A stretch of DNA of 5,541 nt from positions 1-5,541 of the forward strand of contig CALBLZ010000002.1 of the NCBI GenBank assembly GCA_937895715.1. Direction: 5' to 3'. The translations under genes and the position numbers were made by a program. Below the pieces are notes generated by a model that was not told the origin of the DNA, searched no databases, and saw only the letters and a list, made by a program, of their open reading frames with translations. Positions 5,461-5,541 of this stretch are shown here, one piece after another. This stretch comes from an uncultured Candidatus Berkelbacteria bacterium. Its GTDB lineage: Bacteria > Patescibacteriota > UBA1384 > CAILIB01. Position 1 is the first letter of the stretch. The number at the start of each line of letters is the position of its first letter.

Positions 5461-5541
5461 ATGGCCGAGCGCGACAATCACCCGATTATTCAACCAGTTG
5501 GCTGGAATGCCAAGCTTGTTGATTGGTTTATCCGCAATACG
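5461..5541 (+). CDS. Start of an unidentified gene (cut by right edge)
   Basis: An ATG at 5461 opens a frame of 27 codons that continues past the window. The peptide begins MAERDNHPII and ends KLVDWFIRNT at the edge. The Lys-Leu-Val-Asp-Trp-Phe-Ile-Arg pattern looks like an amphipathic segment of the kind found before the first membrane helix of some transporters (for example RND permeases), but 27 residues are too few to name it. There is no Shine-Dalgarno sequence, so either initiation is leaderless or SD-independent, or the true start is elsewhere. It lies 99 nt after the hairpin that closes the upstream gene, on the same strand. Its existence as a gene is probable rather than certain. Confidence 0.5.
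   Translation, partial: MAERDNHPIIQPVGWNAKLVDWFIRNT

Noticed and set aside
5284..5493. Minus-strand open frame of 69 codons near the right edge
   Set aside because: It runs through the 13-bp hairpin and the end of the membrane protein gene and has no supporting signals.

Overview
The window holds most of an F-type ATP synthase operon, read right to left on the minus strand, next to a short divergent region on the plus strand. The sequence is clearly bacterial. Genes are very tightly packed, the standard genetic code works throughout, and the delta subunit is unusually short. That fits a small-genome bacterium, possibly a Patescibacteria/CPR lineage such as Saccharibacteria, but this assignment is an inference of low confidence because no rRNA or other taxonomic marker is present.

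Minus strand, in transcription order: atpB (subunit a, 4744-3977), atpE (c, 3921-3694), atpF (b, 3674-3189), atpH (delta, 3189-2857), atpA (alpha, 2855-1299), atpG (gamma, 1296-400) and the first 130 codons of atpD (beta, 390 to the left edge). This is the canonical bacterial order. The first two genes with atpF encode the membrane Fo sector, atpH the stator cap, and atpA, atpG and atpD the F1 catalytic head. Junctions from atpF to atpG are 1-nt overlaps or gaps of 1-2 nt, so translational coupling is likely. atpC would be expected beyond the left edge. No atpI precedes atpB on the same strand. The key catalytic residues are present: the stator arginine in subunit a, the ion-binding glutamate in c, and the Walker motifs and arginine finger in alpha. 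Departures from the usual family pattern are the half-size delta N-domain, an alanine-rich first helix in c, and a Q-to-G change in the alpha P-loop.

Plus strand: a near-consensus sigma-70 promoter with an extended -10 (4839-4867) leads into a leader of about 65 nt. This leader can fold into a GNRA-capped hairpin plus a basal helix that takes up part of the Shine-Dalgarno sequence. Behind it is an unrecognised four-helix membrane protein of 122 residues (4941-5309), whose C-ending codons differ from those of the atp genes. A perfect 13-bp hairpin (5332-5362) closes this transcription unit. A further gene starts at 5461 and runs off the right edge.

The shared upstream region (4745-4940) therefore holds divergent promoters for the ATP synthase operon and the small membrane protein. 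The most notable features for follow-up are the structured leader with its orphan membrane protein, and the reduced delta subunit.
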